NCBI RefSeq assembly: GCF_001424265.1
Contig: NZ_LMOV01000011.1
Span: forward strand, 1-56,129
DNA: 56,129 bases
Direction: 5' to 3'
Source of the DNA: Acidovorax sp. Leaf160
GTDB lineage: Bacteria > Pseudomonadota > Gammaproteobacteria > Burkholderiales > Burkholderiaceae_C
A program made the position numbers and the translations under genes. This document shows, piece by piece, positions 1-11,044 of the stretch; the first letter of the stretch is position 1, and every line of letters starts with the position of its first letter. The notes under the pieces were generated by a model. The model was not told where the DNA came from. It worked only from the letters and a program-made list of their open reading frames with translations, and did not search any database.

Positions 1-105
1 TAAAAGCTTGCGTGTAGTCGCGCTGCGTCCGTTTGACACTCGATTCCATGACTCCTGCCCTTTGTGCAAGGCCCAGGTGTCAACTCTGGGTAGGACGGGT
101 CAGGG

Positions 106-141
106 CAAAGAAAAAGGCCGCCTTGTTGAAGGGCGGCCTTT
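106..141 (-). terminator. Intrinsic terminator of the tRNA-Asn pair
   Basis: A 10-bp perfect stem (113-122 with 132-141, loop 123-131) is followed, on the minus strand, by a T-rich run (TTTTTCTTT). It lies just past the 3' end of the last tRNA-Asn, so it should end the tRNA transcript. I see no supported gene in the 105 bases to its left. Confidence 0.85.
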
Positions 142-147
142 GAACGT

Positions 148-223
148 TGGCTCCTCGACCTGGGCTCGAACCAGGGACCTACGGATTAACAGTCCGGCGC
201 TCTACCGACTGAGCTATCGAGGA
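148..223 (-). tRNA. tRNA-Asn (anticodon GTT), copy 1
   Basis: The minus strand gives a complete 76-nt cloverleaf including an encoded 3' CCA (148-150). The acceptor stem TCCTCGA/TCGAGGA closes at 217-223 with 152-158, the discriminator is G, the D-loop has AGCTCAGTCGGTAGAGC, the anticodon GTT is at 188-190, and the T-loop is GGTTCGAGCC. It decodes AAC/AAU. The sequence is identical to the second copy 86 nt upstream. Confidence 0.98.
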
Positions 224-309
224 ATGTTCGGTATGAATACTGACTTGTTGACTGACTGACTGACGCTGCCTGCACCCCATGCGATTGCAGGGTACCTGGC
301 TTGAAAATC

Positions 310-385
310 TGGCTCCTCGACCTGGGCTCGAACCAGGGACCTACGGATTAACAGTCCGGCGCTCTACCGACTGAGCTATCGAGGA
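310..385 (-). tRNA. tRNA-Asn (anticodon GTT), copy 2
   Basis: Identical in all 76 nt to the other tRNA-Asn, with anticodon GTT at 350-352 and encoded CCA at 310-312. It is the promoter-proximal member of the pair. The spacer between the two (224-309) holds a short TGAC tandem run (about 249-264) and no terminator, so both are probably cut from one precursor. Confidence 0.98.
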
Positions 386-396
386 ACAAGCCTGCG

Positions 397-402
397 ATTA
401 TA
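397..402 (-). promoter_or_regulatory. -10 element of the tRNA-Asn promoter
   Basis: A perfect TATAAT on the minus strand lies 11 nt upstream of the mature 5' end of the first tRNA-Asn, followed by a GC-rich discriminator as is usual for stable-RNA promoters. No good -35 hexamer is visible 16-18 nt further upstream, so only the -10 is called. Confidence 0.6.
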
Positions 403-510
403 TACACAAAAAACGGGGTTTTGACTTCGTCGATGCGAAGGCACCCCGAACACGCCCGCGGCAGCGCCATCACCGGCTTGCAAAGGGCCCGGCGCCGCTT
501 CCTGCACGGT

Positions 511-548
511 GGTCACACGGGTCAGCGCGGGTCACACGGGTCAGCGCG
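511..548. repeat. 19-bp perfect tandem duplication
   Basis: Two adjacent identical 19-bp units (511-529 and 530-548) beginning GGTCACACGGG. The right unit contains the stop codon of the YbaN-like gene, so the duplication sits exactly at the gene's 3' end. It looks like a recent replication-slippage event. Confidence 0.9.
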
Positions 549-972
549 GCTCCGGCCGGCGCCAGAGCCAGGCCAGCACGCAGGCCATGCACAGGCTGGC
601 CGTGACGGCAGCCCAGCGCGGCGCGTTGCTCACCACCAGCACCACGGCGCACAGTGCCATCAGCGCCGTGGCGCTCCACTTGGCGCGGCGGCTCACGCAG
701 CCACCGTTGGCCCAGTTGCGCAGCATCGAGCCGAAGAGCGGATGCCGCCACAGCCAGGCATGCAGGCGGGGCGAGCTGCGCGCCGCGGCCCAACCTGCCA
801 TGAGGATGAACACGGTGGTCGGCAGGCCCGGCACGAAGATGCCGACCACGCCCATCACCAGGCACAGCCCCGCGAAGGCCAGCAGCAGCCAGCGCACCAC
901 AAGCGGCAGCGGGGCATGCGGAGGGGGCGGCGGCAGCTGCTGCTGCGGCGGCGGCTGGTGCGGGGCGGGCAT
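541..972 (-). CDS. YbaN-like DUF454 inner-membrane protein
   Basis: 143-residue membrane protein. After a Pro/Gln-rich N-terminus (residues 2-22) comes a hydrophobic helix, the motif GIFVPGLPTTVFILMA (about 43-58), then an Arg-rich loop with LHAWLWRHPLFG, and two more hydrophobic segments before RRPEPR. That helix-GLPTTPF-like loop-helix arrangement is the DUF454/YbaN family, whose function is not known. It is transcribed divergently from def, 57 bp away. The last codons and stop are part of a 19-bp tandem duplication (511-548). Confidence 0.85.
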   Translation of the reverse strand: MPAPHQPPPQQQLPPPPPHAPLPLVVRWLLLAFAGLCLVMGVVGIFVPGLPTTVFILMAGWAAARSSPRLHAWLWRHPLFGSMLRNWANGGCVSRRAKWSATALMALCAVVLVVSNAPRWAAVTASLCMACVLAWLWRRPEPR

Positions 973-1029
973 GCTGCGATTGTGCCTGCGGCGTTATGCT
1001 CGCGGCCCGCCTGAAGCAACGCGTTCCAC

Positions 1030-1569
1030 ATGACCATCCACACCATTCTGAAAATGGGCGATCCGCGCCTGCTGCGCGTGGCGCAGCCCGTCACCGCCTT
1101 CGATACCGACGCACTGCACACGCTGGTGCGCGACCTGCTGGAGACCATGGAATCGGTGCATGGAGCGGGCCTGGCTGCGCCGCAGATCGGTGTGGACCTG
1201 CAGGTGGTGATCTTCGGCTCGGACCAGCACAACCCGCGCTACCCCGACCGGCCCCTGGTGCCGCGCACCACCCTGGTCAATCCGGTGATCACCCCGCTGG
1301 GCGACGAGGAAGAGGAGGACTGGGAGGGGTGCCTCTCGGTTCCCGGGTTGCGGGGCGTCGTGCCGCGCTTCTCGCGCATCCGCTACACCGGCTTCGATCC
1401 GTTCGGCGACCCAATCGACCGCGTGGCCGAGGGCTTCCACGCGCGCGTGGTGCAGCACGAATGCGACCACCTCTGGGGCAAGCTCTACCCGATGCGGGTG
1501 CGGGACTTCAGCCGGTTCGGTTTCACCGAGGTGCTGTTTCCGGGCATCAGCGCGGCCGAGGACGACTGA
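1030..1569 (+). CDS. def: Peptide deformylase
   Basis: Metal-dependent hydrolase that removes the N-terminal formyl group from nascent proteins at the ribosome. All three family motifs are present: [10 protein letters not shown] (45-54), EGCLS (99-103, ligand C101) and QHECDH (142-147, ligands H143 and H147, catalytic E144). At 179 residues the length is normal. The gene stands alone between a divergent YbaN-like gene and a convergent glnD; fmt is not adjacent. The ATG at 1030 matches the usual start of the family. Confidence 0.95.
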   Translation: MTIHTILKMGDPRLLRVAQPVTAFDTDALHTLVRDLLETMESVHGAGLAAPQIGVDLQVVIFGSDQHNPRYPDRPLVPRTTLVNPVITPLGDEEEEDWEGCLSVPGLRGVVPRFSRIRYTGFDPFGDPIDRVAEGFHARVVQHECDHLWGKLYPMRVRDFSRFGFTEVLFPGISAAEDD

Positions 1570-1586
1570 GCCCGGGCGCCGCCCGC

Positions 1587-4250
1587 TCAGCCGTCGGCCA
1601 GCGCCTTCAGCAGTTCCGTCTCGATCTTGATCTGCCGGGCATTGTTCTGCAGCTCCGGGCCCTGCACCAGGAAGGTGTCTTCCACCCGTTCGCCCAGCGT
1701 GCTGACCTTGGCGAGCTGCACGCTCAGCTGGTGCTGCGACAGCACCCGGGCCACCATGTAGAGCAGGCCCGCGCGGTCCGCAGCCGAGATCGAGATCAGC
1801 CAGCGCTGCGCCTTCTCGTCCGGGCGCAGCGTCACGCGGGGCGCCACCGGAAAGCTGCGCACGCGGCGCGAAAGGCGCTTGCGTGTCGGCTCGGGCAGGG
1901 CGCCCCCTTCCGCGATGGCGCGCATCAGGTCGCTCTCCACCATGTGCGTCAGTTCGCGGTAGTGGCCTGCCTGGGTGGAGGCCACGACCTGGAAGGTGTC
2001 CAGCGCATAGCCGTTGCGGGCCGTGTGGACCCGCGCATCCAGAATGCTGAAGCCGGCGCGGTCGAAATAGCCGCAGATGCGCGCGAACAGGTCGGGCTGG
2101 TCGGCCGCATAGACCATCACCTGCAGACCTTCGCCCACCAGCGACTGGCGCGCGCGCACCACCGGCTTGTCGGCGCCCACCAGCCGCGCCAGGTGGCGGG
2201 TGTGCCAGGCGATGTCGGCCGCTTCGTGGCGCATGAAATAGCTCACGTCCAGCGTGTCCCAGAGCTTGAGGTGGCCGTGCGCCGGCTGCGCGCTCAGGGC
2301 CAGCAGCACCAGCGCCTCGCGCTTGCGCGCTTCCACCTCGGCGGCGGCATCGGGCGCGCGGCCGCCCAGGGTGCGCAGCGTGGCGCGGTACAGGTCTTCC
2401 AGCAGCTTGCCCTTCCAGGCGTTCCAGACCTTGGGGCTGGTGCCGCGGATGTCGGCCACCGTCAGCAGGTAGAGCGCGGTCAGGTTGCGCTCGTTGCCCA
2501 CGCGCAGCGCGAAGGCGCCGATGACGTCCGGGTCCGACAGATCCTGCTTCTGCGCCACCTGGCTCATGGACAGGTGTTCGCGCACCAGGAACTCGATCAG
2601 CGCCGTGTCGGCCTTGTCCACGCCGTGCTGACGGCAGAAGTGGCGCACCTCTTCGGCGCCGATCTGCGAATGGTCGCCGCCGCGACCCTTGCCGATGTCG
2701 TGGAACAGCGCCGCCAGATACAGCAGCCAGGGCTTGTCCCAACCGCCCGCCAGCTGCGAGCAGAACGGGTATTCGTGCACGTGCTCGGGCATGAAGAAGC
2801 GCCGCACGTTGCGCAGCACCATCAGGATGTGCTGGTCCACCGTGTAGACGTGAAAGAGGTCGTGCTGCATCTGCCCGACGATGCGGCGGAAAGGCCAGAG
2901 GTAGCGGCCCAGCACGGAGGTCTGGTTCATCAGCCGCATGGCGTGGGTGATGCCGGCCGGCTGCCTCACGATCTGCATGAAGGTGGCGCGGTTGACCGGG
3001 TCGCGGCGGAAGGCCGCGTTCATCACGCCGCGCGCGTTGTAGAGCGCCCGCAGCGTGCGCACCGACAGGTCCTTCAGGCCGCCCGTGGTTTCGTAGAGCA
3101 GGAAGGTTTCCAGAATGGCGTGCGGGTGCTTCTGGTAGAGGTCGTCGCTCGCCACCTCGATCAGGCCGGCCTTCTCGAAGAAGCGCTCGTTGATCGGGCG
3201 CAGCTCGTGGGTGGAGGGCGAGAGCCGTTCCTCGATGTTCAGCAGCAGGATCTGGCTCAGCTGCGACACCGCCTTGGCGGCCCAGTAGTAGCGGCGCATC
3301 AGCGTCTCGCTGGCGCGCATGGCCAGCCGCTTGCCGTCGGGCGAGGTGGAGCGGTAGCCGAAGGATTCGGCCACGGCGGTCTGCAGGTCGAACACCAGCC
3401 GGTCCTCGTGCCGCCCGGCCACCAGGTGCAGCCGCGCGCGGATCAGGAACAGCAGCGCTTCGTTGCGCTCGATCTGGCGCACCTCGAAGGGCGTGGCCAG
3501 GCCGCTGGCGGCGAGATTGCGCCAGGTGCTGCCCAGCCCGGCCGCACGCGCCACCCAGGTGATGGTCTGCAGATCGCGCAGCCCGCCGGGCGATTCCTTG
3601 CAATTGGGCTCCAGCGCGTAGGGGGTGTCTTCGTACTTGGTGTGGCGCTGGCGCATCTCCAGCGTCTTGGCGACCAGGAAGGCGGCCGCGTCCATCTGCT
3701 CCAGGTAGCGGCGGCGGAATTCGGTGAAGAGCGCTGCATTGCCGCAGATCAGGCGGGACTCCAGCAGCGAGGTCTGCACCGTCACGTCGCCCGCGGATTC
3801 GCTCAGGCATTCGGCCACGGTACGTACGCTGGAGCCGATCTCCAGGCCCGTGTCCCAGCAGCTGCCGATGAAGGTCTCCAGGGCGCTGCGCAGCGTGTCG
3901 CCCCCGTCCTCGTCACAGGCCGCGCCGCCGGGGGGGGCGTCACTGCGGTCCGGGCAGAGTGCGTCGGGCAGCAGCACCAGCACGTCCACGTCGGAATAGG
4001 GAAACAGCTGGGCGCGGCCATAGCCGCCCACCGCCACCAGCGCCACGGTGGAAGGCAGGCCCGCACGCTGCCAGAGCTGGCACAGCAGGCCGTCGGCCAG
4101 CGAAGACAGCTTCAGCAGCAAGGAGCGGATGCCGCGCGTGGACACGCCGCCGGGCTGCAGCGCCCCCAGCAAAGCCGCCTTGTCCGCCCGGTAGGCGTCG
4201 CGCAGGGCGGGCAGTTCGATCGTCGCGGGCGGGCTGGGAAGGGCGGACAT
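1587..4250 (-). CDS. glnD: Bifunctional PII uridylyltransferase/uridylyl-removing enzyme
   Basis: Nitrogen-status sensor that uridylylates PII proteins when glutamine is low and removes UMP when it is high. The nucleotidyltransferase motif [16 protein letters not shown] lies near residues 75-90, the uridylyl-removing HD domain shows [14 protein letters not shown], and two ACT-like regions at the C-terminus ([14 protein letters not shown], and [15 protein letters not shown]) should bind glutamine. From ATG 4250 it is 887 aa, close to E. coli GlnD (890). The frame stays open to 4313 with an in-frame ATG at 4277; no start has a clear Shine-Dalgarno, so the start is uncertain. It follows map on the same strand, as in many proteobacteria. 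Confidence 0.95.
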   Translation of the reverse strand: MSALPSPPATIELPALRDAYRADKAALLGALQPGGVSTRGIRSLLLKLSSLADGLLCQLWQRAGLPSTVALVAVGGYGRAQLFPYSDVDVLVLLPDALCPDRSDAPPGGAACDEDGGDTLRSALETFIGSCWDTGLEIGSSVRTVAECLSESAGDVTVQTSLLESRLICGNAALFTEFRRRYLEQMDAAAFLVAKTLEMRQRHTKYEDTPYALEPNCKESPGGLRDLQTITWVARAAGLGSTWRNLAASGLATPFEVRQIERNEALLFLIRARLHLVAGRHEDRLVFDLQTAVAESFGYRSTSPDGKRLAMRASETLMRRYYWAAKAVSQLSQILLLNIEERLSPSTHELRPINERFFEKAGLIEVASDDLYQKHPHAILETFLLYETTGGLKDLSVRTLRALYNARGVMNAAFRRDPVNRATFMQIVRQPAGITHAMRLMNQTSVLGRYLWPFRRIVGQMQHDLFHVYTVDQHILMVLRNVRRFFMPEHVHEYPFCSQLAGGWDKPWLLYLAALFHDIGKGRGGDHSQIGAEEVRHFCRQHGVDKADTALIEFLVREHLSMSQVAQKQDLSDPDVIGAFALRVGNERNLTALYLLTVADIRGTSPKVWNAWKGKLLEDLYRATLRTLGGRAPDAAAEVEARKREALVLLALSAQPAHGHLKLWDTLDVSYFMRHEAADIAWHTRHLARLVGADKPVVRARQSLVGEGLQVMVYAADQPDLFARICGYFDRAGFSILDARVHTARNGYALDTFQVVASTQAGHYRELTHMVESDLMRAIAEGGALPEPTRKRLSRRVRSFPVAPRVTLRPDEKAQRWLISISAADRAGLLYMVARVLSQHQLSVQLAKVSTLGERVEDTFLVQGPELQNNARQIKIETELLKALADG

Positions 4251-4358
4251 GGGCGTGGTCTGGGTCTTGCGAGTCATGCGCGCGGTGCATGCAAGATCCG
4301 TACAAAGTAGCACCCCCGCGTTGCCCGGCCACCGCCGGGCGAGGAAAGCCGAAGCCTG

Positions 4359-5174
4359 TCAGGTCGTGGCGGCGGTCACGAAGGACGGAAGCGGCGGCGA
4401 GCCGGCCGAGAGCGTCATCACCTCGTAGCCGGTTTCGGTCACCAGCACGGTGTGTTCCCACTGGGCCGACAGGCTGCGGTCCTTGGTGATGATGGTCCAG
4501 CCGTCGTTGCCCAGTTCCTTGATCTCGCGCCGGCCCAGGTTCAGCATGGGCTCGATGGTGAAGATCATGCCGGGCACCAGTTCGTCCAGCGTGCCGGGGC
4601 GGCCGTAGTGCAGCACCTGCGGCTCTTCGTGGAATTTCTGGCCGATGCCGTGGCCGCAGAATTCGCGCACCACCGACAGACCGTGCCCTTCGGCGAACTT
4701 CTGGATCGCGTGGCCCACGTCGCCCAGCCGCGCGCCGGGCTTGACCTGCTGGATGCCCAGCCACATGGCCTCGAACGTCAGGGCGCACAGGCGCTTGGCG
4801 GCGATGGAGCAGTCGCCGATCAGGAACATGCGGCTGTTGTCGCCGTACCAGCCGTCCTTGGTGATGACCGTCACGTCCACGTTGACGATGTCGCCTTTCT
4901 TCAGCGGCTTGTCGTTGGGAATGCCGTGGCAGACCACGTGGTTGACCGAGGTGCAGAGGTGGCCGGGGTAGGGCGGGTAGCCCGGTGGCTGGTAGCCGAT
5001 GGTGGCCGACACGGTCCCCTGGGCTGCCATGCATTCGGCGCCGAGGCGGTCGATCTCGGCGGTGGTGATGCCGGGGCGGATGTGGGGCGTGATGTAGTCC
5101 AGCACTTCGGAGGCCAGCCGGCAGGCCTCGCGCATGCCGGCAATGCCGGCCGCGTCTTTGATGGTGATGCTCAT
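4359..5174 (-). CDS. map: Methionine aminopeptidase type I
   Basis: 271-aa cytosolic metalloprotease that removes initiator Met after deformylation. The pita-bread fold residues are visible: [11 protein letters not shown] (substrate pocket His), [21 protein letters not shown] (first metal Asp pair), [13 protein letters not shown] (His ligand) and FTIEPML (Glu ligand). The ATG at 5174 fits family N-termini (MSITIKD). It is divergent from purL and 108 bp upstream of glnD. A GATAAT hexamer lies only 7 nt before the ATG, so the mRNA may have almost no leader. Confidence 0.96.
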   Translation of the reverse strand: MSITIKDAAGIAGMREACRLASEVLDYITPHIRPGITTAEIDRLGAECMAAQGTVSATIGYQPPGYPPYPGHLCTSVNHVVCHGIPNDKPLKKGDIVNVDVTVITKDGWYGDNSRMFLIGDCSIAAKRLCALTFEAMWLGIQQVKPGARLGDVGHAIQKFAEGHGLSVVREFCGHGIGQKFHEEPQVLHYGRPGTLDELVPGMIFTIEPMLNLGRREIKELGNDGWTIITKDRSLSAQWEHTVLVTETGYEVMTLSAGSPPLPSFVTAATT

Positions 5175-5345
5175 GGCGCAATTATCCCACCCGCCCCCGG
5201 CCGATGCCGGGGCGGCGCGGCAAGGCCGTGCGGCGCCGTTAAAATGCCGGGTTTTCCGAACGCCTCCGGCGCGCCGGCCCCATTCAGCGGCCTCTCGCCA
5301 CCTGCTTCGCCCCCGTTCTCCTCTCCCCTCACACAGGCCGCCACC

Positions 5346-8300
5346 GTGACCTTGCACATGACCCAGCTGGAGGGCGGCAACGCTCTCAGCAGCTTCCGCG
5401 CCCAGCAACTGCAGCCCTCCCTCCAGGCCATCCATCCCAAGATCACCGGCATTGCGGCGCGCTTCGTGCACCTGGTGGCGACCGACGCCGCGCCCACGCC
5501 GGCCGAGCGCGAACGCCTGGCGGCGCTGCTGACCTACGGCGACGCCTATGCCGGCCCCGTGGACGGCCCGGCCATCATCGTCACGCCGCGCCTGGGCACC
5601 GTCTCGCCCTGGGCTTCCAAGGCCACCGACATCGCGCGCAACTGCGGCCTGGCAATCCGCCGCGTCGAGCGCGTGACCGAATACCGCCTGGCGCTCAAGT
5701 CCGGCCTGCTGGGCGGCACGCCCGGCCTGTCGGCCGAGCAGCTCCAGCAGGTCGCCGCGCTCCTGCACGACCGCATGACCGAATCGGTGGTGCCAGACCT
5801 CGCCGGCGCCGCCGCGCTCTTCACCGAACTGCCCGCCGCGCCGATCGAATTCGTCGACGTGCTGGGCGGCGGCCGCGCTGCCCTGGAAGCCGCCAACACC
5901 CGCTGGGGCCTGGCGCTGGCGCAGGACGAGATCGACTATCTGGTCAACGCCTTCACGGCGCTGAAGCGCAACCCGACCGACGTGGAACTGATGATGTTCG
6001 CGCAGGCCAACAGCGAACACTGCCGCCACAAGATCTTCAACGCGCAGTTCACCATCGACGGCGAGAAGCAGGACAAGAGCCTCTTCGCCATGATCCGCAA
6101 CACGCACCAGCTGGCACCGCAGCACACCGTGGTGGCGTATTCGGACAACGCCTCCGTCATGGAAGGCTCCCAGGTCGAGCGTTTCATCGCCAAAACGGCC
6201 ACTGGCGCAGGTGCACTGGGCGTGAGCAGCTATGAAAAGAGTAGCGCCCTGAACCATGTGCTGATGAAGGTGGAAACCCACAACCACCCCACGGCGATCT
6301 CGCCCTTCCCGGGCGCATCGACCGGCGCGGGCGGCGAGATCCGCGACGAGGGCGCCACCGGGCGGGGTTCCAAGCCCAAGGCGGGGCTGACCGGCTTCAC
6401 CGTGTCCAAGCTCTGGGGCGGTGAATTCGGCAAGCCCGAGCACATCGCCAGCCCGCTGCAGATCATGGTCGAGGGCCCGCTGGGCGGCGCGGCCTTCAAC
6501 AACGAATTCGGCCGGCCCAACCTGCTGGGCTATTTCCGCGAATACGAGCAGACCGTGGGCGGCGTCGATCGCGGCTACCACAAGCCCATCATGATCGCGG
6601 GCGGCCTGGGCACCATCGATGCGGGCCTGACCACGAAGATCGAATTCCCGGCCGGCTCGCTGCTGATCCAGCTGGGCGGGCCCGGCATGCGCATCGGCAT
6701 GGGCGGCAGCGCGGCCAGCTCCATGGCCACCGGCGCGAACGCGGCCGAGCTCGACTTCGACTCCGTGCAGCGCGGCAACCCCGAGATCGAGCGCCGCGCG
6801 CAGGAGGTCATCAACCACTGCTGGGCGCAAGGCGCGGCCAACCCCATCCTGGCGATCCACGACGTGGGCGCGGGCGGCCTCTCCAACGCCTTCCCCGAGC
6901 TGACCAACGACGCGGGCCGCGGCGCGCGCTTCGACCTGCGCGCCGTGCAGCTCGAAGAGTCGGGCCTGGCCCCCAAGGAAATCTGGTCCAACGAAAGCCA
7001 GGAACGCTACGTGCTGGCCATCGCGCCGGAATCGCTGGAGCAGTTCCGCCTTTTCTGCGAACGCGAGCGCTGCCCCTTCGCCGTGATCGGCACCGCCACC
7101 GAAGAGCGCCAGCTGGTGCTGGACGACACGGCCGTCGCATCGGGCGAGCAGAAGCTGCCGGTGGACATGCCCATGGAAGTGCTGCTGGGCAAGCCGCCCA
7201 AGATGCACCGCGACGTGGCTACGGTGCGCCGCGAGCTGCAACCCATCGACCTGACCGGCGTGGCGCTGCAGCAGGCGGTGATCGACGTGCTGGCCCACCC
7301 CACGGTGGCGTCCAAGCGCTTTCTCATCACCATCGGCGACCGCACGGTGGGCGGCCTGTCGCACCGCGACCAGATGGTCGGCCCCTGGCAGGTGCCAGTG
7401 GCCGATTGCGCCGTCACGCTGGCCGATTTCAAGGGCTTCGCCGGCGAGGCCATGAGCCTGGGCGAGCGCACGCCGCTGGCCGCGATCAATGCGCCCGCCT
7501 CGGGCCGCATGGCCGTGGCCGAAGCCATCACCAACCTGCTGGCCGCGCCCATCGAGTTGCCGCGCGTGAAGCTCAGCGCCAACTGGATGGCCGCCTGCGG
7601 CGAGGCGGGCGAAGACGCCGACCTGTACGCCACCGTCAAGGCCGTGGGCATGGAGCTGTGCCCGCAGCTGGGCATCAGCATCCCGGTGGGCAAGGATTCG
7701 CTGTCCATGCGCACCGTATGGACGAGCCCCTCCGGCAGCGGGAAGGACGAATCCGTCATCGCCAGGAAGGTGACATCGCCCGTCAGCCTGATCGTCACCG
7801 CCTTCGCCACGCTGGCCGACGTGCGCGGCACGCTCACGCCGCAGCTCGACGCCACCGAGGAAGACACCACGCTGGTGCTGGTGGACCTGGGCCGTGGCCA
7901 GAACCGCATGGGCGGCTCCATCCTGGGCCAGGTGCTGAACCAGGCGGGTGACGTGGCTCCCGACCTGGACGACCCGAAGGACCTGGTGAACCTGGTCAAC
8001 GCCGTGAACGCGCTGCGCGCGCAGGGCCGCATCCTGGCCTATCACGACCGCAGCGACGGCGGCCTGCTGGCGGCGGCGGCCGAAATGGCCTTCGCCGGCC
8101 AGGTGGGCGTGGCACTCAACGTCGATCTGCTGGTGACCGAGGGCGACGGCATCAGCGACAGCCGCATGGAAACCGGCGACGCCAAGAACTGGGCGCAGCA
8201 GGTGAGCGCACGGCGCGAGGAAATGACGCTGAAGGCGCTGTTCAACGAAGAGCTGGGCGTGCTGCTGCAGGTGCGCACGGCCGAGCGCAACGAGGTCATG

Positions 8301-9377
8301 CAGACCCTGCGCGAACATGGCCTGTCGAAATTCAGCCACTTCGTCGGCAAGACGCGCCCGCTGTCGTCCGCCATCGACGTGGGCAAGGGCGAGCTGCAGG
8401 TGTGGCGCGACGCCAAGAGCGTGTTCAGCGCCCGCCTGGCCGACCTGCACCAGGTGTGGGATGCGGTCAGCTGGAAGATCTGCCAGCAGCGCGACAACCC
8501 CGCCTGCGCCGACGCCGAGCACGCGGCCGCCGGCAACCCGGCCGACCCCGGCCTGCATGTGGCGCTCACGTTCGACCCGCTGGAGAACGTCGCCGCGCCG
8601 TTCCTGAACCTGGCCCGCCCGAAGGTGGCCATCCTGCGCGAGCAGGGCGTCAACTCGCATGTCGAGATGGCCTATGCGTTCACCGAAGCGGGCTTCGAGG
8701 CTTTCGACGTCCACATGACCGACCTGCAGACCGGCCGGGCCGACCTCGCCGCCTTCCAGGGCGTGGTCGCCTGCGGCGGCTTCAGCTACGGCGACACGCT
8801 GGGCGCGGGCATCGGCTGGGCGCGGTCCATCACCTTCAACGAGCGCCTGTCGGCGCAGTTCCAGGGCTTCTTCGGCCGGCGCGATACGTTCGGCCTGGGC
8901 GTGTGCAATGGCTGCCAGATGTTCGCCGAACTGGCCGACATCATTCCCGGCGCCGAGGCCTGGCCGCGCTTCACCACCAACCAGAGTGAGCGCTTCGAGG
9001 CGCGCCTGTCGCAGGTGGAGGTGCTGGAGTCGCCCAGCCTGTTCTTCGCCGGCATGGCGGGCAGCCGCCTGCCCATCGCCGTGGCGCATGGCGAGGGCTA
9101 TGCCAATTTCAGCCGCCGGGGCAACGCCGCGCAGGCCATCGCCGCGATGCGCTTCGTGGACCATCACGGCGCGCCGACCGAGCAGTACCCGCTGAACCCC
9201 AACGGCAGCGCGGGCGGCCTGACGGCCGTGACCACCGCCGACGGCCGCTTCACGGCCATGATGCCGCACCCCGAGCGCGTGTTCCGCAACGTGCAGATGA
9301 GCTGGACCAGCGGCGACCTGAGCGCCGCCAGCCCCTGGATGCGCATCTGGCGCAACGCCCGCAAGTGGGTCGGCTGA
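5346..9377 (+). CDS. purL: Phosphoribosylformylglycinamidine synthase
   Basis: Large single-chain FGAM synthase, the fourth step of purine synthesis: FGAR + Gln + ATP gives FGAM. Visible marks are [15 protein letters not shown] and [13 protein letters not shown] in the synthase domain, and a C-terminal glutaminase domain with the nucleophile Cys in [11 protein letters not shown] and the HGEGY His. From GTG 5346 (N-terminus MTLHMTQ) it is 1343 aa; an in-frame ATG at 5358 would give 1339 aa. Neither has a clear ribosome-binding site. Length is normal for proteobacterial PurL. It is monocistronic here; purD lies 19 kb away. Confidence 0.96.
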   Translation: MTLHMTQLEGGNALSSFRAQQLQPSLQAIHPKITGIAARFVHLVATDAAPTPAERERLAALLTYGDAYAGPVDGPAIIVTPRLGTVSPWASKATDIARNCGLAIRRVERVTEYRLALKSGLLGGTPGLSAEQLQQVAALLHDRMTESVVPDLAGAAALFTELPAAPIEFVDVLGGGRAALEAANTRWGLALAQDEIDYLVNAFTALKRNPTDVELMMFAQANSEHCRHKIFNAQFTIDGEKQDKSLFAMIRNTHQLAPQHTVVAYSDNASVMEGSQVERFIAKTATGAGALGVSSYEKSSALNHVLMKVETHNHPTAISPFPGASTGAGGEIRDEGATGRGSKPKAGLTGFTVSKLWGGEFGKPEHIASPLQIMVEGPLGGAAFNNEFGRPNLLGYFREYEQTVGGVDRGYHKPIMIAGGLGTIDAGLTTKIEFPAGSLLIQLGGPGMRIGMGGSAASSMATGANAAELDFDSVQRGNPEIERRAQEVINHCWAQGAANPILAIHDVGAGGLSNAFPELTNDAGRGARFDLRAVQLEESGLAPKEIWSNESQERYVLAIAPESLEQFRLFCERERCPFAVIGTATEERQLVLDDTAVASGEQKLPVDMPMEVLLGKPPKMHRDVATVRRELQPIDLTGVALQQAVIDVLAHPTVASKRFLITIGDRTVGGLSHRDQMVGPWQVPVADCAVTLADFKGFAGEAMSLGERTPLAAINAPASGRMAVAEAITNLLAAPIELPRVKLSANWMAACGEAGEDADLYATVKAVGMELCPQLGISIPVGKDSLSMRTVWTSPSGSGKDESVIARKVTSPVSLIVTAFATLADVRGTLTPQLDATEEDTTLVLVDLGRGQNRMGGSILGQVLNQAGDVAPDLDDPKDLVNLVNAVNALRAQGRILAYHDRSDGGLLAAAAEMAFAGQVGVALNVDLLVTEGDGISDSRMETGDAKNWAQQVSARREEMTLKALFNEELGVLLQVRTAERNEVMQTLREHGLSKFSHFVGKTRPLSSAIDVGKGELQVWRDAKSVFSARLADLHQVWDAVSWKICQQRDNPACADAEHAAAGNPADPGLHVALTFDPLENVAAPFLNLARPKVAILREQGVNSHVEMAYAFTEAGFEAFDVHMTDLQTGRADLAAFQGVVACGGFSYGDTLGAGIGWARSITFNERLSAQFQGFFGRRDTFGLGVCNGCQMFAELADIIPGAEAWPRFTTNQSERFEARLSQVEVLESPSLFFAGMAGSRLPIAVAHGEGYANFSRRGNAAQAIAAMRFVDHHGAPTEQYPLNPNGSAGGLTAVTTADGRFTAMMPHPERVFRNVQMSWTSGDLSAASPWMRIWRNARKWVG

Positions 9378-9752
9378 TCGCCTGAGCCGGGGCGGTGCCG
9401 GTCCGCTCGGCGCGCTGCCAGGCGGGCTGGAGCAGGCCCGGCTGCCGGGCGAATCGAGCGCCTTCGCCGCCGGGGCGCGCGGCACCAGGCCTCTCTCTGC
9501 CTACTCTGCCGCACTGACCGGACGGCCAGCGCCATCCGCTGGACCGCCACCGTCTGGATGCGACACGGCAGACACGGGGAGGGCGGCAGCGCAGCGCGGC
9601 GGTGCCCGCAAACCGTCCTGCCGGCAGGCGGGCAGGCGGGCAGGTGCCCGACGATGCGGCGCCGTCCTGCGCTGCATCGCGCTTCGCACGCATCGCGCGG
9701 CAAACGGGCGATCCCATAATCGGCCGTTTCCCAACCCAGCGGAGCCTTTCCC
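9378..9752. other. 375-bp intergenic region without a supported gene
   Basis: Between purL and the DUF808 gene. Open frames here are Arg/Ala/Pro-rich antisense shadows with no recognisable motif. It holds a short GC-rich tandem run (GGCAGGCGGGCAGGCGGGC, about 9622-9645). A CATAAT hexamer at 9715-9720 could be a -10 for the downstream gene, without a matching -35. Confidence 0.6.
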
Positions 9753-10862
9753 ATGGCCGGTGCCAGCCTTCTCACCCTGCTCGACGACATCGCCACGGTG
9801 CTGGACGACGTGGCCCTGATGACCAAGGTCGCCGCCCGCAAGAGCGTGGCGATGGCGGACGACGTGTCGATGATGACCAAGGTGGCCGCGCAGAAGACGG
9901 CCGGCGTGCTCGGCGACGACTTGGCGCTGAACGCGCAGCAGGTCGCAGGCGTGCGGGCCGAGCGCGAAGTGCCCGTCGTCTGGGCCGTGGCCAAGGGGTC
10001 GCTGGTCAACAAGGCCATCCTGGTGCCGGCGGCACTGCTGATCAGCGCCTTTCTGCCCTGGGCCGTCACGCCGCTGCTGATGGTGGGTGGCGCCTTCCTC
10101 TGCTATGAGGGCTTCGAGAAGCTGGCGCACAAGTTCCTGCACCGCAACGATCCAGCGGGGAACCAGGAAAAGGAGGCCAACACACTGGCGCCGGCCACGG
10201 CCACGGCCACGGCCACGACCCCAAGCCCGGTCACCGCTCCGGCGGCGGCCGTGGCACATGCCAGCGGCGCGGCGAAATCCGGCGCGGCGAAACCCGGCGC
10301 GCCGGTGGACATGGCCGCCTTCGAGAAGGAAAAGATCAAGGGCGCCGTGCGCACGGACTTCATCCTGTCTGCCGAGATCATCGCGATCACGCTGGGCACC
10401 GTCAGCCAGGCGCCCTTCGCGCAACAGGTGATGGTGCTGGCCGGCATCGCCGTGGTCATGACGGTCGGCGTCTACGGCCTGGTGGCGGCCATCGTGAAGC
10501 TCGATGACCTGGGGCTGTGGCTCAGCAAGAAAAGCAGCAGCGCCGCCCGTGCCGTGGGCCGCGGCATCGTTGCCGCAGCGCCGTGGCTGATGAAGGGCCT
10601 GTCGATTGCCGGCACGGCGGCCATGTTCCTCGTGGGCGGTGGCATCCTGGTGCATGGCGTGCCCGCCGTGTCCCACGGCGTGGAAGGCCTGGCGGCGCTG
10701 GCCGCCCAGTGGCCTGCGGGCGGTTTGTGGACCTTCCTGGCCAGCCACCTGTTCAACGCGCTGGTGGGGGTGGTTGCTGGTGCGGTGGTGCTGGGGGTGG
10801 TGACGCTGATCCAGCGCTTGCGCGGCAAGAAGCCGGCAAACGACGTCGCCAGCGCGCATTGA
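9753..10862 (+). CDS. DUF808 family (YedI-like) inner-membrane protein
   Basis: 369-aa protein with the DUF808 hallmark N-terminus [19 protein letters not shown] and a repeated segment [14 protein letters not shown] / [14 protein letters not shown] (about residues 20-55). Several hydrophobic helices follow, and [17 protein letters not shown] (about 111-127) is characteristic. An Ala/Thr/Pro-rich linker (about 145-190) separates the two halves. Function is unknown. A GGAG precedes the ATG by about 10 nt. It appears monocistronic. Confidence 0.9.
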   Translation: MAGASLLTLLDDIATVLDDVALMTKVAARKSVAMADDVSMMTKVAAQKTAGVLGDDLALNAQQVAGVRAEREVPVVWAVAKGSLVNKAILVPAALLISAFLPWAVTPLLMVGGAFLCYEGFEKLAHKFLHRNDPAGNQEKEANTLAPATATATATTPSPVTAPAAAVAHASGAAKSGAAKPGAPVDMAAFEKEKIKGAVRTDFILSAEIIAITLGTVSQAPFAQQVMVLAGIAVVMTVGVYGLVAAIVKLDDLGLWLSKKSSSAARAVGRGIVAAAPWLMKGLSIAGTAAMFLVGGGILVHGVPAVSHGVEGLAALAAQWPAGGLWTFLASHLFNALVGVVAGAVVLGVVTLIQRLRGKKPANDVASAH

Positions 10863-10918
10863 GCGGCAGCCCGTCCGCCGCCACCGCCGGTGGACGGGCC
10901 GCAGACGTCACGCCCCGG

Positions 10919-10932
10919 CTGATGCAGATCAA
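10919..10932. promoter_or_regulatory. FNR/Anr-like box upstream of the OmpW gene
   Basis: CTGATGCAGATCAA matches the FNR consensus TTGAT-N4-ATCAA at 9 of 10 positions, centred about 120 nt upstream of the OmpW-like ATG. A second, weaker match (TTGATCTGCGGCAA, 10960-10973, 8 of 10) lies 41 nt further on. Direct regulation is inferred from sequence only. Confidence 0.45.
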
Positions 10933-11044
10933 CCAGGGCGCGGCACGGCACCATAGCGTTTGATCTGCGGCAAGGCCCGCACGGCTGGCGGGGCGCTCAA
11001 TACAGGCACGGGGGTCGTCCCCGGTCAACCGCATCGAGTTCCCT

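Noticed and set aside
8-259. Small open frame from 8 to 259
   Set aside because: It runs through the terminator and a tRNA-Asn gene in antisense and has no ribosome-binding site.
996-4310. Plus-strand open frame of 1104 codons opposite glnD
   Set aside because: Low-complexity shadow; glnD on the other strand has all family motifs.
6229-6245. GCTAT-N7-GTAGC inside purL, resembling the dispersed element
   Set aside because: The second arm has a mismatch, the GCGC block is absent at the 19-nt position, and the codons encode a region adjoining the conserved PurL motif [11 protein letters not shown].
4359-9485. Minus-strand open frame of 1708 codons antisense to purL
   Set aside because: Only its 3' part (map, 4359-5174) is a real gene; the rest is Gly/Ala/Arg/His/Val-rich translation of the opposite strand of purL, typical of GC-rich genomes.
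9622-9645. Short GC-rich tandem run as a CRISPR-like or regulatory repeat
   Set aside because: Only about two and a half 8-bp units, no spacers, in a GC-rich gap; slippage explains it.
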